In this document: positions 26,000-34,833 of the stretch, one piece after another | Layout of the letters: every line of letters starts with the position of its first letter | Numbering within the stretch: position 1 is the first letter of the stretch | From: DATJKD01 sp963834855 | GTDB taxonomy: Bacteria > Pseudomonadota > Gammaproteobacteria > Steroidobacterales > Steroidobacteraceae | Direction of reading: 5' to 3' | Assembly (NCBI GenBank): GCA_963834855.1 | Contig: CAWIDH010000024.1 | Coordinates: forward strand, 62,001 to 126,000 | Length of the DNA: 64,000 nucleotides | The notes under the pieces: generated by a model | Databases searched by the model: none | What the model was told of the DNA's origin: nothing | The model's input: the letters and a program-made list of their open reading frames with translations, nothing else | Program-made: the position numbers and the translations under genes

Positions 26000-28464
26000 T
26001 AGCCCACCGTGAGCCCGTAGGTCCGCGGCGGCATCCAGGTCATGCCGATCACGCGCGCGGTGGCGAGCTGGAACGTGCTCGAGGCGACGTCCTCGTCGGT
26101 CAAGTTCTTGCCCCAGAGCTCGGCGGTCCATTGCCCGCCCTCCGAGACATAGCGAAGCTGCAGATCCAGGATGGTGTAGTCCTCCTGGCCCTCGAGCAAT
26201 CGCGCGAACTCGGTGAAGTAGATGTCGTCCTTGAAGGAGACATCGCCCCCCAGCGTGAACACACCGCCCAGGTTCGCCCCGCCGAAGTCGTATTCCGCGT
26301 GGACATTCCAGGCCCAGTCGGGCGAGTTGCGCGTGGGATTGCCGTCGAGCTGCACGTCCGGGACCCCGCTCGGCGGCACGAAGTCAGTCGCCGGATTACC
26401 CGCGGGCGCGCCACCGGACACGTTGCGCGGATCGAGGGGATCCTTGGTCAGGAAGTCGTCGTACCGCGAGTGCATATAGGACACGGCGGCGCTGAAGCGG
26501 AACTGGTCGGTGGGCTCGGCAAAGATCTCGAGCTCGACGCCCTCGGCGGAGGTCTGCGCGGCGTTCTCGAAGATGGTGCTGAAGCCGGCCGGGCCGCCGC
26601 TCAGCGTCTTGTTGATCTGCTGGCCCTCGAGGTCGTACATGTACGCCGCGACGTTCACCGCGAGGCGGTTGTCGAGCCAGGTGCTCTTGAGACCGAGCTC
26701 GTGATGCTCGATCTCCTCCGGCTCGACGATGATCGAGACGAAATTCGTCGTGGCGCCCGGCGCCGCGTTCTCGCCCGCACCGGCCTTGAAGCCCTCGGAG
26801 TACGTGTAATAGAGCATCAAGTCCTCGTTTGCGCGCCATGAGACGCCCGCCTCCGGCGTGAAGTCGTGGAAGTCCTTGCTGTTGAAGGTGCCGTTCGCGC
26901 TGGTGAGCAGCACCGGCCCGAGGCCGTTGCGCGCCATGATGATCGACGGGTTCGAGGCCGTGCGCTCCTCCTCGCTGTAGCGGCCGCCGAGCTTGAAGGT
27001 CCAGTCGCCGAACGTCAGGTTCGCCTGGCCGAAGAGCGCATACACCTCGGTGCCGAGGTCCGAGTGGATGCAGACGCGCTTCGGGGCCGGCGGGTTTGCC
27101 GGATCGACGCTGACGTACTCGGCGGTGTTGCAGAGTTGCGCCGCAAACAGCGGATCGACGGGCACCGCGGGAACGTTCACGCCGTCGATCTGCAGACCGG
27201 TCGCACTGATCGGCGGAAACGCCCCGATCGCCGGGTTGGCCAGCACCGGCAGGATGTGCGCCTGGCCGAAGAACGCGTTCAGGCCCACCGTATCCACCGG
27301 TCGCTGCGTCTCATCGAGGTAGAAGAAGCCGAGGACGCCGTTCAGCCGCTCGTTGTCGTCGTACTTGAGCTGCAGCTCCGTGCTGACCTGCTCGCTGTCC
27401 ACGTCGCGCCGCTGGTAGGTGGTGTTGAAGCCCGTCGTCGCCAGGCTGTTCAGGGTGGCGGCGAGATCGAGGTCCTGGCCGATGACCGTCTGCAGGTCCC
27501 GGTAGTTCGTGATGTTCACGAGCGTGAAGCTGTCGCTCAGGCGCCAGTTCAGGATGCCGGTGATCGCCCACGTCTCCGTGTCGGTGAAAGGATCGATTTC
27601 CGACGCCAGGTCGCGCGGGTCGCCGGCATAGGTGCAGGGAGCGCCCACCGGCTGACAACCTCCCGAGGTCAGCCGGACAACGCCGGGAAACGCGTCGCGG
27701 TGGAACTTGAGCGCGCGCGACCGGTCGTTCTGGTCGTAGTACTCGCCGCTCAGCAGGATGTCGAACGCATCGCTGAGATTGAACTGCAGCTGTGCGCGCG
27801 CCATCTTGCGGTCGAGATCGTCGATCTCACTGCCGGTGACCGGGTTCTCGCCGAAGCCGTCGCGATCCTCGCTCTTGACCGCGATCCGCCCCAGTACCCG
27901 GTCCGTCCCGAGCGGGCCGCTCAACGCACCCTCGAAGTTGATGTAGTTGTAATCACCGTAGGAGAGCCGCGCGTAGCCGCCCAGTTCCTCGGTCGGCTTG
28001 GCGGTGATCAGGTTGATCGAGCCGCCGACGGCATTGCGGCCGTACAGGGAGCCCTGGGGCCCGCGCAGCACCTCGACGCGCTCGAGGTCGAAGAGCGAAG
28101 TGAGCTGCGCCTCCGCGCGCGAGACGACCGCGCCGTCCACGTGCAGCGCGACACCGGTCTCGCTGCCCGTCGTCGAGGTGTTCGCGCCGACGCCGCGTAT
28201 GGTGAGCTTCGCCATGTTGAAGTCGTTGCCGAAGTAGACGCTCGGCACGATCAACTGCAGGTCCTCGATGTTGTTGACGTGCGCGGACGTAAGCCGCTCG
28301 CTGCTCAGGGCCGTGACCGCCGCGCTGACTTCCTGCAGCGACTGCTCGCGTTTCTGCGCGGTGACGATGATTTCCTCGAGCTCCGCCGCAGCGGCCACGG
28401 GGACGAGCACCGCGGTGGCACACCAAAGCGCCACACGCGATAAGAGCGCGACTGTTGACCTCAT
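25990..28464 (-). CDS. TonB-dependent outer-membrane receptor
   Basis: About 824 residues. ATG 28464 has AAGGGGG upstream; a signal peptide ends VPVAAAA, then a TonB-box region ELEEIIVTAQKREQSLQEVS. The plug includes LTIRGVGANTSTTGSETGVA and VEVLRGPQGSLYGRNAVGGS. The barrel ends RTYGLTVGYQF with terminal Phe. The sequence type is that of receptors often paired with degradation genes in Sphingomonads and Gammaproteobacteria. An 8-bp-arm palindrome lies 17 bases upstream of the start codon. The adjacent amidohydrolase gene, read in the same direction, may act on the imported ligand. The ligand itself cannot be read from sequence. Confidence 0.93.
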   Translation of the reverse strand: MRSTVALLSRVALWCATAVLVPVAAAAELEEIIVTAQKREQSLQEVSAAVTALSSERLTSAHVNNIEDLQLIVPSVYFGNDFNMAKLTIRGVGANTSTTGSETGVALHVDGAVVSRAEAQLTSLFDLERVEVLRGPQGSLYGRNAVGGSINLITAKPTEELGGYARLSYGDYNYINFEGALSGPLGTDRVLGRIAVKSEDRDGFGENPVTGSEIDDLDRKMARAQLQFNLSDAFDILLSGEYYDQNDRSRALKFHRDAFPGVVRLTSGGCQPVGAPCTYAGDPRDLASEIDPFTDTETWAITGILNWRLSDSFTLVNITNYRDLQTVIGQDLDLAATLNSLATTGFNTTYQRRDVDSEQVSTELQLKYDDNERLNGVLGFFYLDETQRPVDTVGLNAFFGQAHILPVLANPAIGAFPPISATGLQIDGVNVPAVPVDPLFAAQLCNTAEYVSVDPANPPAPKRVCIHSDLGTEVYALFGQANLTFGDWTFKLGGRYSEEERTASNPSIIMARNGLGPVLLTSANGTFNSKDFHDFTPEAGVSWRANEDLMLYYTYSEGFKAGAGENAAPGATTNFVSIIVEPEEIEHHELGLKSTWLDNRLAVNVAAYMYDLEGQQINKTLSGGPAGFSTIFENAAQTSAEGVELEIFAEPTDQFRFSAAVSYMHSRYDDFLTKDPLDPRNVSGGAPAGNPATDFVPPSGVPDVQLDGNPTRNSPDWAWNVHAEYDFGGANLGGVFTLGGDVSFKDDIYFTEFARLLEGQEDYTILDLQLRYVSEGGQWTAELWGKNLTDEDVASSTFQLATARVIGMTWMPPRTYGLTVGYQF

Positions 28465-28480
28465 AGATCCCCCTTCTCCA

Positions 28481-28498
28481 GTCAGACCCAGGTCTGAC
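28481..28498. promoter_or_regulatory. palindrome upstream of the second TonB receptor
   Basis: GTCAGACC (28481-28488), a 2-base centre and GGTCTGAC (28491-28498) form a perfect 8-bp inverted repeat, 17 bases before the receptor ATG on the minus strand and overlapping its leader. Binding there would block transcription or translation initiation. The form suits a GntR, TetR or MarR type dimer. Confidence 0.5.
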
Positions 28499-28731
28499 CT
28501 CGCGCAGACGGGCGAAATTGCAGCGCCGCGCCGCGCCGGCAACGCGGGAACCTACCGAAACGGGCGGATTCAATCGCGACTGACAGTGAAACGCACAACC
28601 GCTCACGGCGAAGGGAATGCACGGAACGAGGATGCCAGGCGGAATCAGGGATACTGCGTCCGATGCTCGGCCCCCACCGCAAGCCCTGCGACACGCCCGC
28701 GGCCTACGAGCCGACCGCACGCTAGCGGAGT

Positions 28732-30081
28732 TCAGAAGTCGCGTCGCCGCTTCTGCGGGCCGCCGGCCAGGGGAAGCTTGTCCTCGTCGACGACGTCGCC
28801 GTTTTTTATGACCGCGACGATCTCCTTGGCATTGTTGATGTCGACCGTGGGGTCGGCGCTCAGCAGCACGGCGTCGGCGAACTTGCCCGGTTCGATCGAA
28901 CCCAGCTCTTCCTCCCGGCCGAGATGCCGGGCGCTGTTGAGTGTGGCCATGCGGATGATCCGGGCCGGCTTCACGCCGGCTGCCTGCATCAGCTCCATCT
29001 CGCGATGTACGGCCGGCCCGACAGACTGATCCGTGCCTATGGCGATCACGCCGCCGGCAGCGTCGATCTTTCGGAGGTTCTCCTGGGCGATCGGCGTCAT
29101 CAGCTTCATCCACCAGGTCCAGGGGCGCTCCTTCCACTCGGCCGCCGTCTTGCCCTTCATCTCGGCGATCTGCGCCTTGCTGTAGGAGGCGGCGTAGAGC
29201 GGCTGATCAAGATATTCGGGGTGCTCGACAAGCCGGCTATAGCCCTCGCCGATCGTCAGCGTCGTCGCCATCGGTGTCCGCTTCGCCGCCATGAGCCGCA
29301 CGAAATCATCGCTCACTGGCCCCTGGATGACGGGGTGGGCGAGGCTGTCGATACCCGCGTAGATCGCCTCGGTGGCGCGCAACTCGCTCGACGTATGCGC
29401 GGTCGTGCGGATGCCGTGCGCGTTGTAGTAATGGATGATGTTTTCCATCAGTTCGAGCGGCAGCAGCGGGATCATCGGCCGCGAACCCCAGCCACGCTCC
29501 TCCAGCGTCAGCTTGACGACGTCGGGTTTCTGTTCGGCGATATGCTTGTCGAGCGCGGACCTGGCCTGCGGCCAGCTATCGACCTCGATCGCGATCGCCA
29601 ACTCCGAACCGTGGCTGCCCGGATAGGTGACGAGGTTGCCGGTCGCGAAGACGCGCGGCGACAGGATTTTGCCCGCCCGCTCCTCCGCGCGCAGCGTCAG
29701 GATGAAGCTGGCGTCGTTGCCCGCATCGTAGACGGTGGTGACGCCCGAATAGAGGTAGCTCGCCAGCGACTGCACACCCTGGTCATGCGTCTTGTCCGGG
29801 TTGTGTGGTCCGCCTAGATGGATGTGGACGTCCATCAGCCCGGGTATCAGCCAGCGGCCCTTGCCGTCGATCCGCCGTCCTTTGATGTTGCCGGCGACGG
29901 CGGTGGGCGTAACCGCAACGAACCGACCGCCGTCGATCGCCACCGACATGCCCGCTTGGGCCGGCTGGCCAGTGCCGTCGATCAGCGTGACATTGTCGAT
30001 CACCATCCCATCGGCCAGCACCGCGGAGGGCGCGAGGATTGCAGCGGCAGCCAGCAGCGCACCGCGGATTAGCTTATTCAT
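28732..30081 (-). CDS. exported metal-dependent amidohydrolase
   Basis: About 449 residues. ATG 30081 begins NKLIRGALLAAAAILAPSAV, a signal peptide ending VLADG, so the enzyme is periplasmic. The amidohydrolase fold is clear: VTLIDGTGQP at the start, LIPGLMDVHIHLGG (HxH metal motif), VVKLTLEE (bridging Lys region), HTSSEL and DSLAHPV (His ligands), IAIGTDQS (Asp ligand) and the closing ARHLGREEELGSIEPGKFAD. The subgroup is that of imidazolonepropionase/prolidase-like exported hydrolases acting on cyclic amides or dipeptides. The reading frame is open upstream into the tail of another amidohydrolase, described separately. It lies downstream of the DUF3617-like gene and shares its direction. 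Confidence 0.87.
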   Translation of the reverse strand: MNKLIRGALLAAAAILAPSAVLADGMVIDNVTLIDGTGQPAQAGMSVAIDGGRFVAVTPTAVAGNIKGRRIDGKGRWLIPGLMDVHIHLGGPHNPDKTHDQGVQSLASYLYSGVTTVYDAGNDASFILTLRAEERAGKILSPRVFATGNLVTYPGSHGSELAIAIEVDSWPQARSALDKHIAEQKPDVVKLTLEERGWGSRPMIPLLPLELMENIIHYYNAHGIRTTAHTSSELRATEAIYAGIDSLAHPVIQGPVSDDFVRLMAAKRTPMATTLTIGEGYSRLVEHPEYLDQPLYAASYSKAQIAEMKGKTAAEWKERPWTWWMKLMTPIAQENLRKIDAAGGVIAIGTDQSVGPAVHREMELMQAAGVKPARIIRMATLNSARHLGREEELGSIEPGKFADAVLLSADPTVDINNAKEIVAVIKNGDVVDEDKLPLAGGPQKRRRDF

Positions 30082-30195
30082 CCTCTGGATGACTCCCGTC
30101 GGCTTGCCGCCGCTTCTAAAGACGATGTCGTCGCGCATCACGAAATCGACGTCGAGCACGTCCGTCTGGCTCGCGCTCAGCGCCGGTGACCGCGG
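30082..30195 (-). pseudogene. C-terminal tail of a lost amidohydrolase
   Basis: In frame with and just upstream of the amidohydrolase, the minus strand reads SASQTDVLDVDFVMRDDIVF followed by RSGGKP. This matches the usual last strand of imidazolonepropionase-type amidohydrolases (V-D-F-V-M-x-D-G-x-V-x-x-G-G). No body of such a gene precedes it; instead it follows directly after the stop codon of the DUF3617-like gene. It is best explained as the scar of a deletion that removed most of a tandem amidohydrolase copy. Confidence 0.5.
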
Positions 30196-30822
30196 TCACT
30201 CGCACATCTTGCGGGTCTTTTCCGACGATTCGACCCGCCGGACACACTCCGCTTTCTGCGTGCCCTCGAGCTGGCCGCAGACCGACTCGGGGCTCATCGT
30301 CGCCGTCTCGGCGCGCACTCGCTGGCAGGCCTCGCTGTCCTTGTCGAGTTTCATCAGGCTGTCGTCGGCACTGCACTCGCCCGCATAGCGGTAGCGGCCC
30401 TTCATCGTCGAGGTGACCCCGGCCTTCCCCTTCTCGACGGTCTCGAAAAGTATGCTGTCCTTGGATTCCCGCGTCATGGTCATGACGGTCGTACCGCCTT
30501 CGGGGCATTGCATCTCGATCTGCGCCTCCGTGCGCGTGTTCGTGACTATCTTCTGCGTACACGTCGATTCGGTGGGCTTCACCTTCTTGCCCATTTCGAG
30601 CGCGGCATCCATGCAGACGGCCATGTCGGAGATCGCCTTGGCGTTCGCCATCAACTCCTTGTCCGAGGCCTCCAGCAGCTCCATCTTCCAGAGGCCGCGA
30701 GGACTCGGCTGATCCCCGAACATCTCGAGCCGGGGCTCCTTCGTGTCGGCGCCGGCCGCCAGGGCGAAACACACGAGAGGCGCTGCCGCCCAGGCCTTGA
30801 ACACGCTTCGAATTGCAGTCAT
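30196..30822 (-). CDS. exported DUF3617-like protein
   Basis: 208 residues. ATG 30822 has GGGAGAG upstream. A signal peptide runs to FALAAGADT. The mature part begins GLWKMELLEAS, the opening strand of DUF3617-type proteins. It has six to eight cysteines in spaced positions (MAVCMDAALEMG, ESTCTQKIV, EMQCPEGGT, YAGECSADD, SVCGQLEGTQKAECVRR), consistent with disulfide-stabilised repeats in the periplasm. The end, AECVRRVESSEKTRKMCE, is Lys/Arg-rich. Function unknown. It is transcribed towards the amidohydrolase and may share its transcript. Confidence 0.72.
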   Translation of the reverse strand: MTAIRSVFKAWAAAPLVCFALAAGADTKEPRLEMFGDQPSPRGLWKMELLEASDKELMANAKAISDMAVCMDAALEMGKKVKPTESTCTQKIVTNTRTEAQIEMQCPEGGTTVMTMTRESKDSILFETVEKGKAGVTSTMKGRYRYAGECSADDSLMKLDKDSEACQRVRAETATMSPESVCGQLEGTQKAECVRRVESSEKTRKMCE

Positions 30823-30886
30823 CGGTCTCTCCCTGGGCAGTTTCCGTCGCATGCTTTTGACGTAAACCGATGCTTCGACACAAGAC

Positions 30887-32851
30887 CTACGTCGAACGGA
30901 AGCCGATGCGCGCATGGGTGCCGTCGCAGTAGGGCTTGTTGCCGCTGCCGCCGCAACGGCACAGGCGGACCTGCACGCTACGGGCCACGACACGACCCGT
31001 CCCGCTGATGATCTCCACGTTGCCGCGGACCTGCAGTGGTCCGTCGGGCTGGGGATCGATCGCGAGCGGTCCGTCCCGGACGGGCAGCATGTCGGTCGTT
31101 CCCGTGGGCGGCTCTCCGGTGGCGGTGAACCCCGCCTCGTGATGCGAGCCGTCGCAATACGGCTTGTTCTTCGAGGCGCCGCAGCGGCACAGCGTCGCGC
31201 GGAAATTGATGGGCTTGCCGGCGAGCCGTATGTCCGCCCGCACCGCATACGGACCCGATTCGCGCACGCCGATCAGGTTGACGGGCGGCGCCGCTTCATC
31301 CGGCTTGCCGTCCTTGCGCCGATAGCGGATGGCGCCGGATGGGCACAGGTGGGCGATCTCGGCCACCCGCTCGACATCCATCCCGTCCGGCTTGATCCAG
31401 GGTCCCTGCACGTTGGCGAGGAAGACGTTCGGACCCCAGGTCACGCAATAGCGCGAGTGGATGCACTTCTTCCCTTCGTACAGCAGCGTCAGCTTCTCGC
31501 CTTCGATCTCCTCCACGCCGTCGACGACCGTCGGCACCGGCCGGGCGGCCGCGACCGCGGGCGCAACCTCGGCGCGCGCGGCCGGGCGTGTTGCCTCGCC
31601 CGCCGCCGACTGAAACCCCTGCACCGCCCGCGTCGCCAGCTCCGCCAGCACCCGCGAGGCCGCCGTCACGCGCTCATCCCGTGACGGCTCGAGCGCCGCG
31701 GCCGCCTGCGCCAGTTCCTCGATACGCTCGCTGAAGAAACGCCGTGCGCTTGGACCCGCGGGCAGCGGCGCCGGGTCGCGCAGCACCACGAACGACATCC
31801 CGGCGTTGCAGCCGGGGTTCGACGGGCCCGCCGGCAACCGGGCCGCACGCTCGCCGAGATAGGTGACGGCCTGCATGAGCCCGATGCCAACGTCGAGCGC
31901 GAGGTTCTTCTCCGGGGACGGCCGCGGCACCGAGTAGGCGTGGCCGACCAGGCGGATCATGAGCCCGTAGGCTGCGTTGGCGACATCGACCGTCGCGGCT
32001 GCCTCCTCGTCTTCGATCCACACGCGACCCGCGGGCCGCATGGGTACCCGCTGCACCGGGTTGGTCGCCGCAGGATAGGCCGGCTCGAACGATGGATTGC
32101 GCCGCCGAAGCTCCGCCCATTCGTCGCGTATCGCGAGAAAGCGGTGGAAATGCGAGCCCGCGGCGTCGGCCGGCGCGCCCTCGCCCTGCTGCACGATGGC
32201 GGTGAAGGCGGCCAGCGCCGTCTTCACGCAGATGACCGGCTTGATGCCCGGCAGGGCCACGTCCGCGGTCGAAAGCTGCAGCGCCGGGTCGCCGCAGAAG
32301 GCGCCGGCCTCGCCATGGATGTCCACGAACCGGCGCAGGCTGTCGCCGAGGGTCGCGTAGAAGGCGCCGACGGTGTCGTAATCGAGCCCCATGGGCGTGA
32401 GCCGGGCCTTGCGGATTCCGCGCCGGAAAACGAACTCGGGCGCAAAGCTCTCGCCGTCCGGCTCCGACGATTCCGCCGGCCGCTCGAGATAGATGAAGTG
32501 CTGCAGCACCTCGCTGGTGAAGGGCGCGAGCCTGACCACGACGCTGGCCGGGAGACCACCCGGATCGAGCGGGAAATTTCCCCGGCCGAACCGAGGCGAG
32601 CCACCGAGCGCGGAGGTGATGTTCCACACCGCCACCAGGTGCGACATCTCGTCGATCGCCACACTCAGGACCTCGCGTCGCCAGCGGGCGACTACGCTCC
32701 GCTCCTCGCTCGGCAGCCCGTCCGCCTCGCCGTCGCGCATGCTGAACGCGGCGTAGAGATACGTGCACATGAGATTGTGCTCGAGCTCGGCTGCCTCGTA
32801 GAGCGTATGCAGCAGCTTTTCCCGGCTCGGCACGCTGACTTCCGCGTTCAC
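30887..32851 (-). CDS. ferritin-like / 4Fe-4S ferredoxin-like / double CDGSH iron-sulfur fusion protein
   Basis: 654 residues with four modules. Residues 1 to about 240 are a ferritin-like four-helix domain of the iminophenyl-pyruvate dimer synthase (VioB-associated) type, with carboxylate/His pairs ELEHN (E22-H25) and IDEMSHLV. Residues ~450-520 are a divergent Fer4_19 mono-cluster domain (KCIHSRYCVTWGPNVF, then HLCPSGAIRY). Two CDGSH (mitoNEET-type) 2Fe-2S motifs follow: CRCGASKNKPYCDGSHHEAGF and CRCGGSGNKPYCDGTHARIGF. Start GTG 32851 has AGGAG upstream. No signal peptide, so cytoplasmic. The design suggests a self-contained redox enzyme with an oxidase-type diiron or metal site fed by three Fe-S clusters. 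It is divergent from the TIR gene. Confidence 0.88.
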   Translation of the reverse strand: MNAEVSVPSREKLLHTLYEAAELEHNLMCTYLYAAFSMRDGEADGLPSEERSVVARWRREVLSVAIDEMSHLVAVWNITSALGGSPRFGRGNFPLDPGGLPASVVVRLAPFTSEVLQHFIYLERPAESSEPDGESFAPEFVFRRGIRKARLTPMGLDYDTVGAFYATLGDSLRRFVDIHGEAGAFCGDPALQLSTADVALPGIKPVICVKTALAAFTAIVQQGEGAPADAAGSHFHRFLAIRDEWAELRRRNPSFEPAYPAATNPVQRVPMRPAGRVWIEDEEAAATVDVANAAYGLMIRLVGHAYSVPRPSPEKNLALDVGIGLMQAVTYLGERAARLPAGPSNPGCNAGMSFVVLRDPAPLPAGPSARRFFSERIEELAQAAAALEPSRDERVTAASRVLAELATRAVQGFQSAAGEATRPAARAEVAPAVAAARPVPTVVDGVEEIEGEKLTLLYEGKKCIHSRYCVTWGPNVFLANVQGPWIKPDGMDVERVAEIAHLCPSGAIRYRRKDGKPDEAAPPVNLIGVRESGPYAVRADIRLAGKPINFRATLCRCGASKNKPYCDGSHHEAGFTATGEPPTGTTDMLPVRDGPLAIDPQPDGPLQVRGNVEIISGTGRVVARSVQVRLCRCGGSGNKPYCDGTHARIGFRST

Positions 32852-32991
32852 ATCCCTGCTCCTGCCCTGTCGGGCGAGTCACGCTGGCAGATGACCTTTC
32901 TATATCATTACCGGCGTTCGATCTTGTCCGGTTATGCTTTCAGCCCCGCCGGTGCATTGCGGCGACCGATCCGGGTGCAGGTCCGACCATC

Positions 32992-34770
32992 GTGGCCGAC
33001 GTCTTCGTATCCTACGCCCGCAGCGACAAGGCGCGCGTCGCGCCGCTGGTGGCCGCCATCGAGGCGCAGGGCTGGACGGTCTGGTGGGATCCCGAGATCG
33101 CCCCCGGCCAGGAGTTCGACCGCCAGATCGCCGCGGAGCTCAAAGTCGCCACCGCCGTCCTGGTCGTCTGGACCCCGAAGTCGGTCGACTCCCGCTGGGT
33201 GCGCGGCGAGGCGCGCGAGGCGGCTGACCGCGGCATCCTGGTGCCCGTGCGATTCGACGGCGCGAGCCTGCCGATCGACGTGCGCGCGTTGCATACGACC
33301 GACCTCGATGGCTCCGGGCTCGACGCCGCCAGCCCGCAGGTCCAGGAGGTGCTGCGCGCGCTCCGACGCCCTGATCGACCGACAGCGCGCCGCGCCGTCC
33401 GCGACGGCGAGCGCACGCCCGGCACCGTCCGCGTCCCCCACAGCTACCAGCCAGGTCGCGATCTGCGTCCTGCCCTTCGCCAACATGAGCGGGGATCCGG
33501 AGCAGGAGTATTTCAGCGACGGCATCACCGAGGACATCATCACGGACCTGAGCAAGGTGTCGGCGCTGGCGGTCACCTCGCGCAACAGCGCCTTCATCTA
33601 CAAGGGCAGGCACGTCGATATTCCGAAGGTCGCGCGCGAGTTCGGGGTCAGCCACGTACTCGAAGGCAGCGTGCGCAAGGCGGGTGGCCGCGTGCGGATC
33701 ACCGCGCAGCTGATCGACGCGGCCAGCAACAATCATGTCTGGGCCGAACGGTACGACCGGGAGCTGAACGACATCTTCGCGCTGCAGGACGAGATCTCCG
33801 AAGCCATCGTCAAGGCGCTGAGGGTGAAGCTCCTGCCCAAGGAGAAGGAGGCCATCGAGCAGCGCGGCACGGACAATGTCGAGGCGTACAACCTCTATCT
33901 CATGGCGCGGCAGTACTACGTGAATGGCCATGACGCCGACGCCCGCTCGGCTGAAGCGATCCTCCGACTGTGCACGCGCGCCACGGAAATGGACCCCGGC
34001 TACGCGCGTGCCTGGGCACTCATGTCGATCGCGCAACGATCACTTCATTTTGCCGGAAAGGGCGTCGATGACGGCCTGGCAGCGGCCGAGCGGGCGATCG
34101 CGCTGGACCCAGCCTGGCCGAGGGTCATGCGGTCAAGGGCGCGGACCTTGCTCGAGCACGGGCGTCACGACGAGGCGTCGGCGGAAATCGAACACGCCCT
34201 GCGCCTGGACCCCGAGTCCTACGAGGTCAATCGGACGGCCGGAAAGTTGCGATATCGGCAGCACGCGGATGGAGGACGCCATTCGCTACTACGAGAAGGC
34301 GATGACCCTGATGGACGCGGACGTCCACGCCGGTGGGCATGCTGGCTTCCTGTTACCTCGCCGTCGGAAATCGCCCGGCGGCCGTGCGCTGCTGCGCAGA
34401 TCACCCTCTCCCGAGCCGAAAACGCGATCTAGCGCAGGATCCGCACAACGGAGCGGCCATGGCCGTGGGCGCCTACTGCGCTCGCGACCCTTGGGGAGGC
34501 CGAGCGCGCGAAGGAATGGATGAACCGCTCCCTGCTGATCGATCCGGACAACGACAATGCACGCTACAACTTCGCGTGCGCCCTCGCCTGCCAGCTCAAC
34601 GAGACCGACGCCGCGCTCGACGCTGCTCCGCCCGCTGCTTCGCAACGATGACCGCTTCCTTCCTGGACCACGCGAAGGACGATCCCGACCTCGAGCCGCT
34701 GCGTGACGATCCGCGCTTCAAGGAGATGGTCAGAGCCGCCGAAGCGCGGCTCGCCGCGGCCAAGGGCTGA
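32992..34770 (+). CDS. TIR domain / TolB-like / TPR protein, disrupted by several frameshifts
   Basis: About 590 residues if joined. GTG 32992 starts ADVFVSYARSDKARVAPLVA, a TIR domain with the WWDPEIAPGQEFDRQI loop and a Glu in VRGEAREAADRG. The frame changes near 33365 (dropping one C gives ALDALIDRQ), then a TolB-like N-terminal region as in CadC/adenylate-cyclase-type regulators (ICVLPFANMSGDPEQEYFSD, SHVLEGSVRKAGGRVRITAQ). TPR repeats follow (AYNLYLMARQYYV, ATEMDPGYARAWALM, AIALDPAWPRVM). More shifts occur near 34255, 34330, 34385, 34490 and 34620 before the end DPDLEPLRDDPRFKEMV. The family is well known as TIR-TPR proteins of proteobacteria; signalling or NAD-consuming roles are possible. 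So many shifts mean either a dead gene or a poorly resolved sequence. Confidence 0.75.
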
Positions 34771-34833
34771 CAGCGATCAGGTCGCGGCCAGCCGCGCCGG
34801 TGTCACGGCAAGCCAGCCATCCAGGGGAACCCG

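Noticed and set aside
26866..28443. 525-codon plus-strand frame antisense to the second TonB receptor
   Set aside because: No recognisable domain; product of GC-rich third-position bias opposite a strong gene.
34771..34833. Possible tRNA or small RNA in intergenic gaps
   Set aside because: Gaps are short and no cloverleaf or conserved T-loop GTTCRANNC with matching arms was found anywhere in the window.
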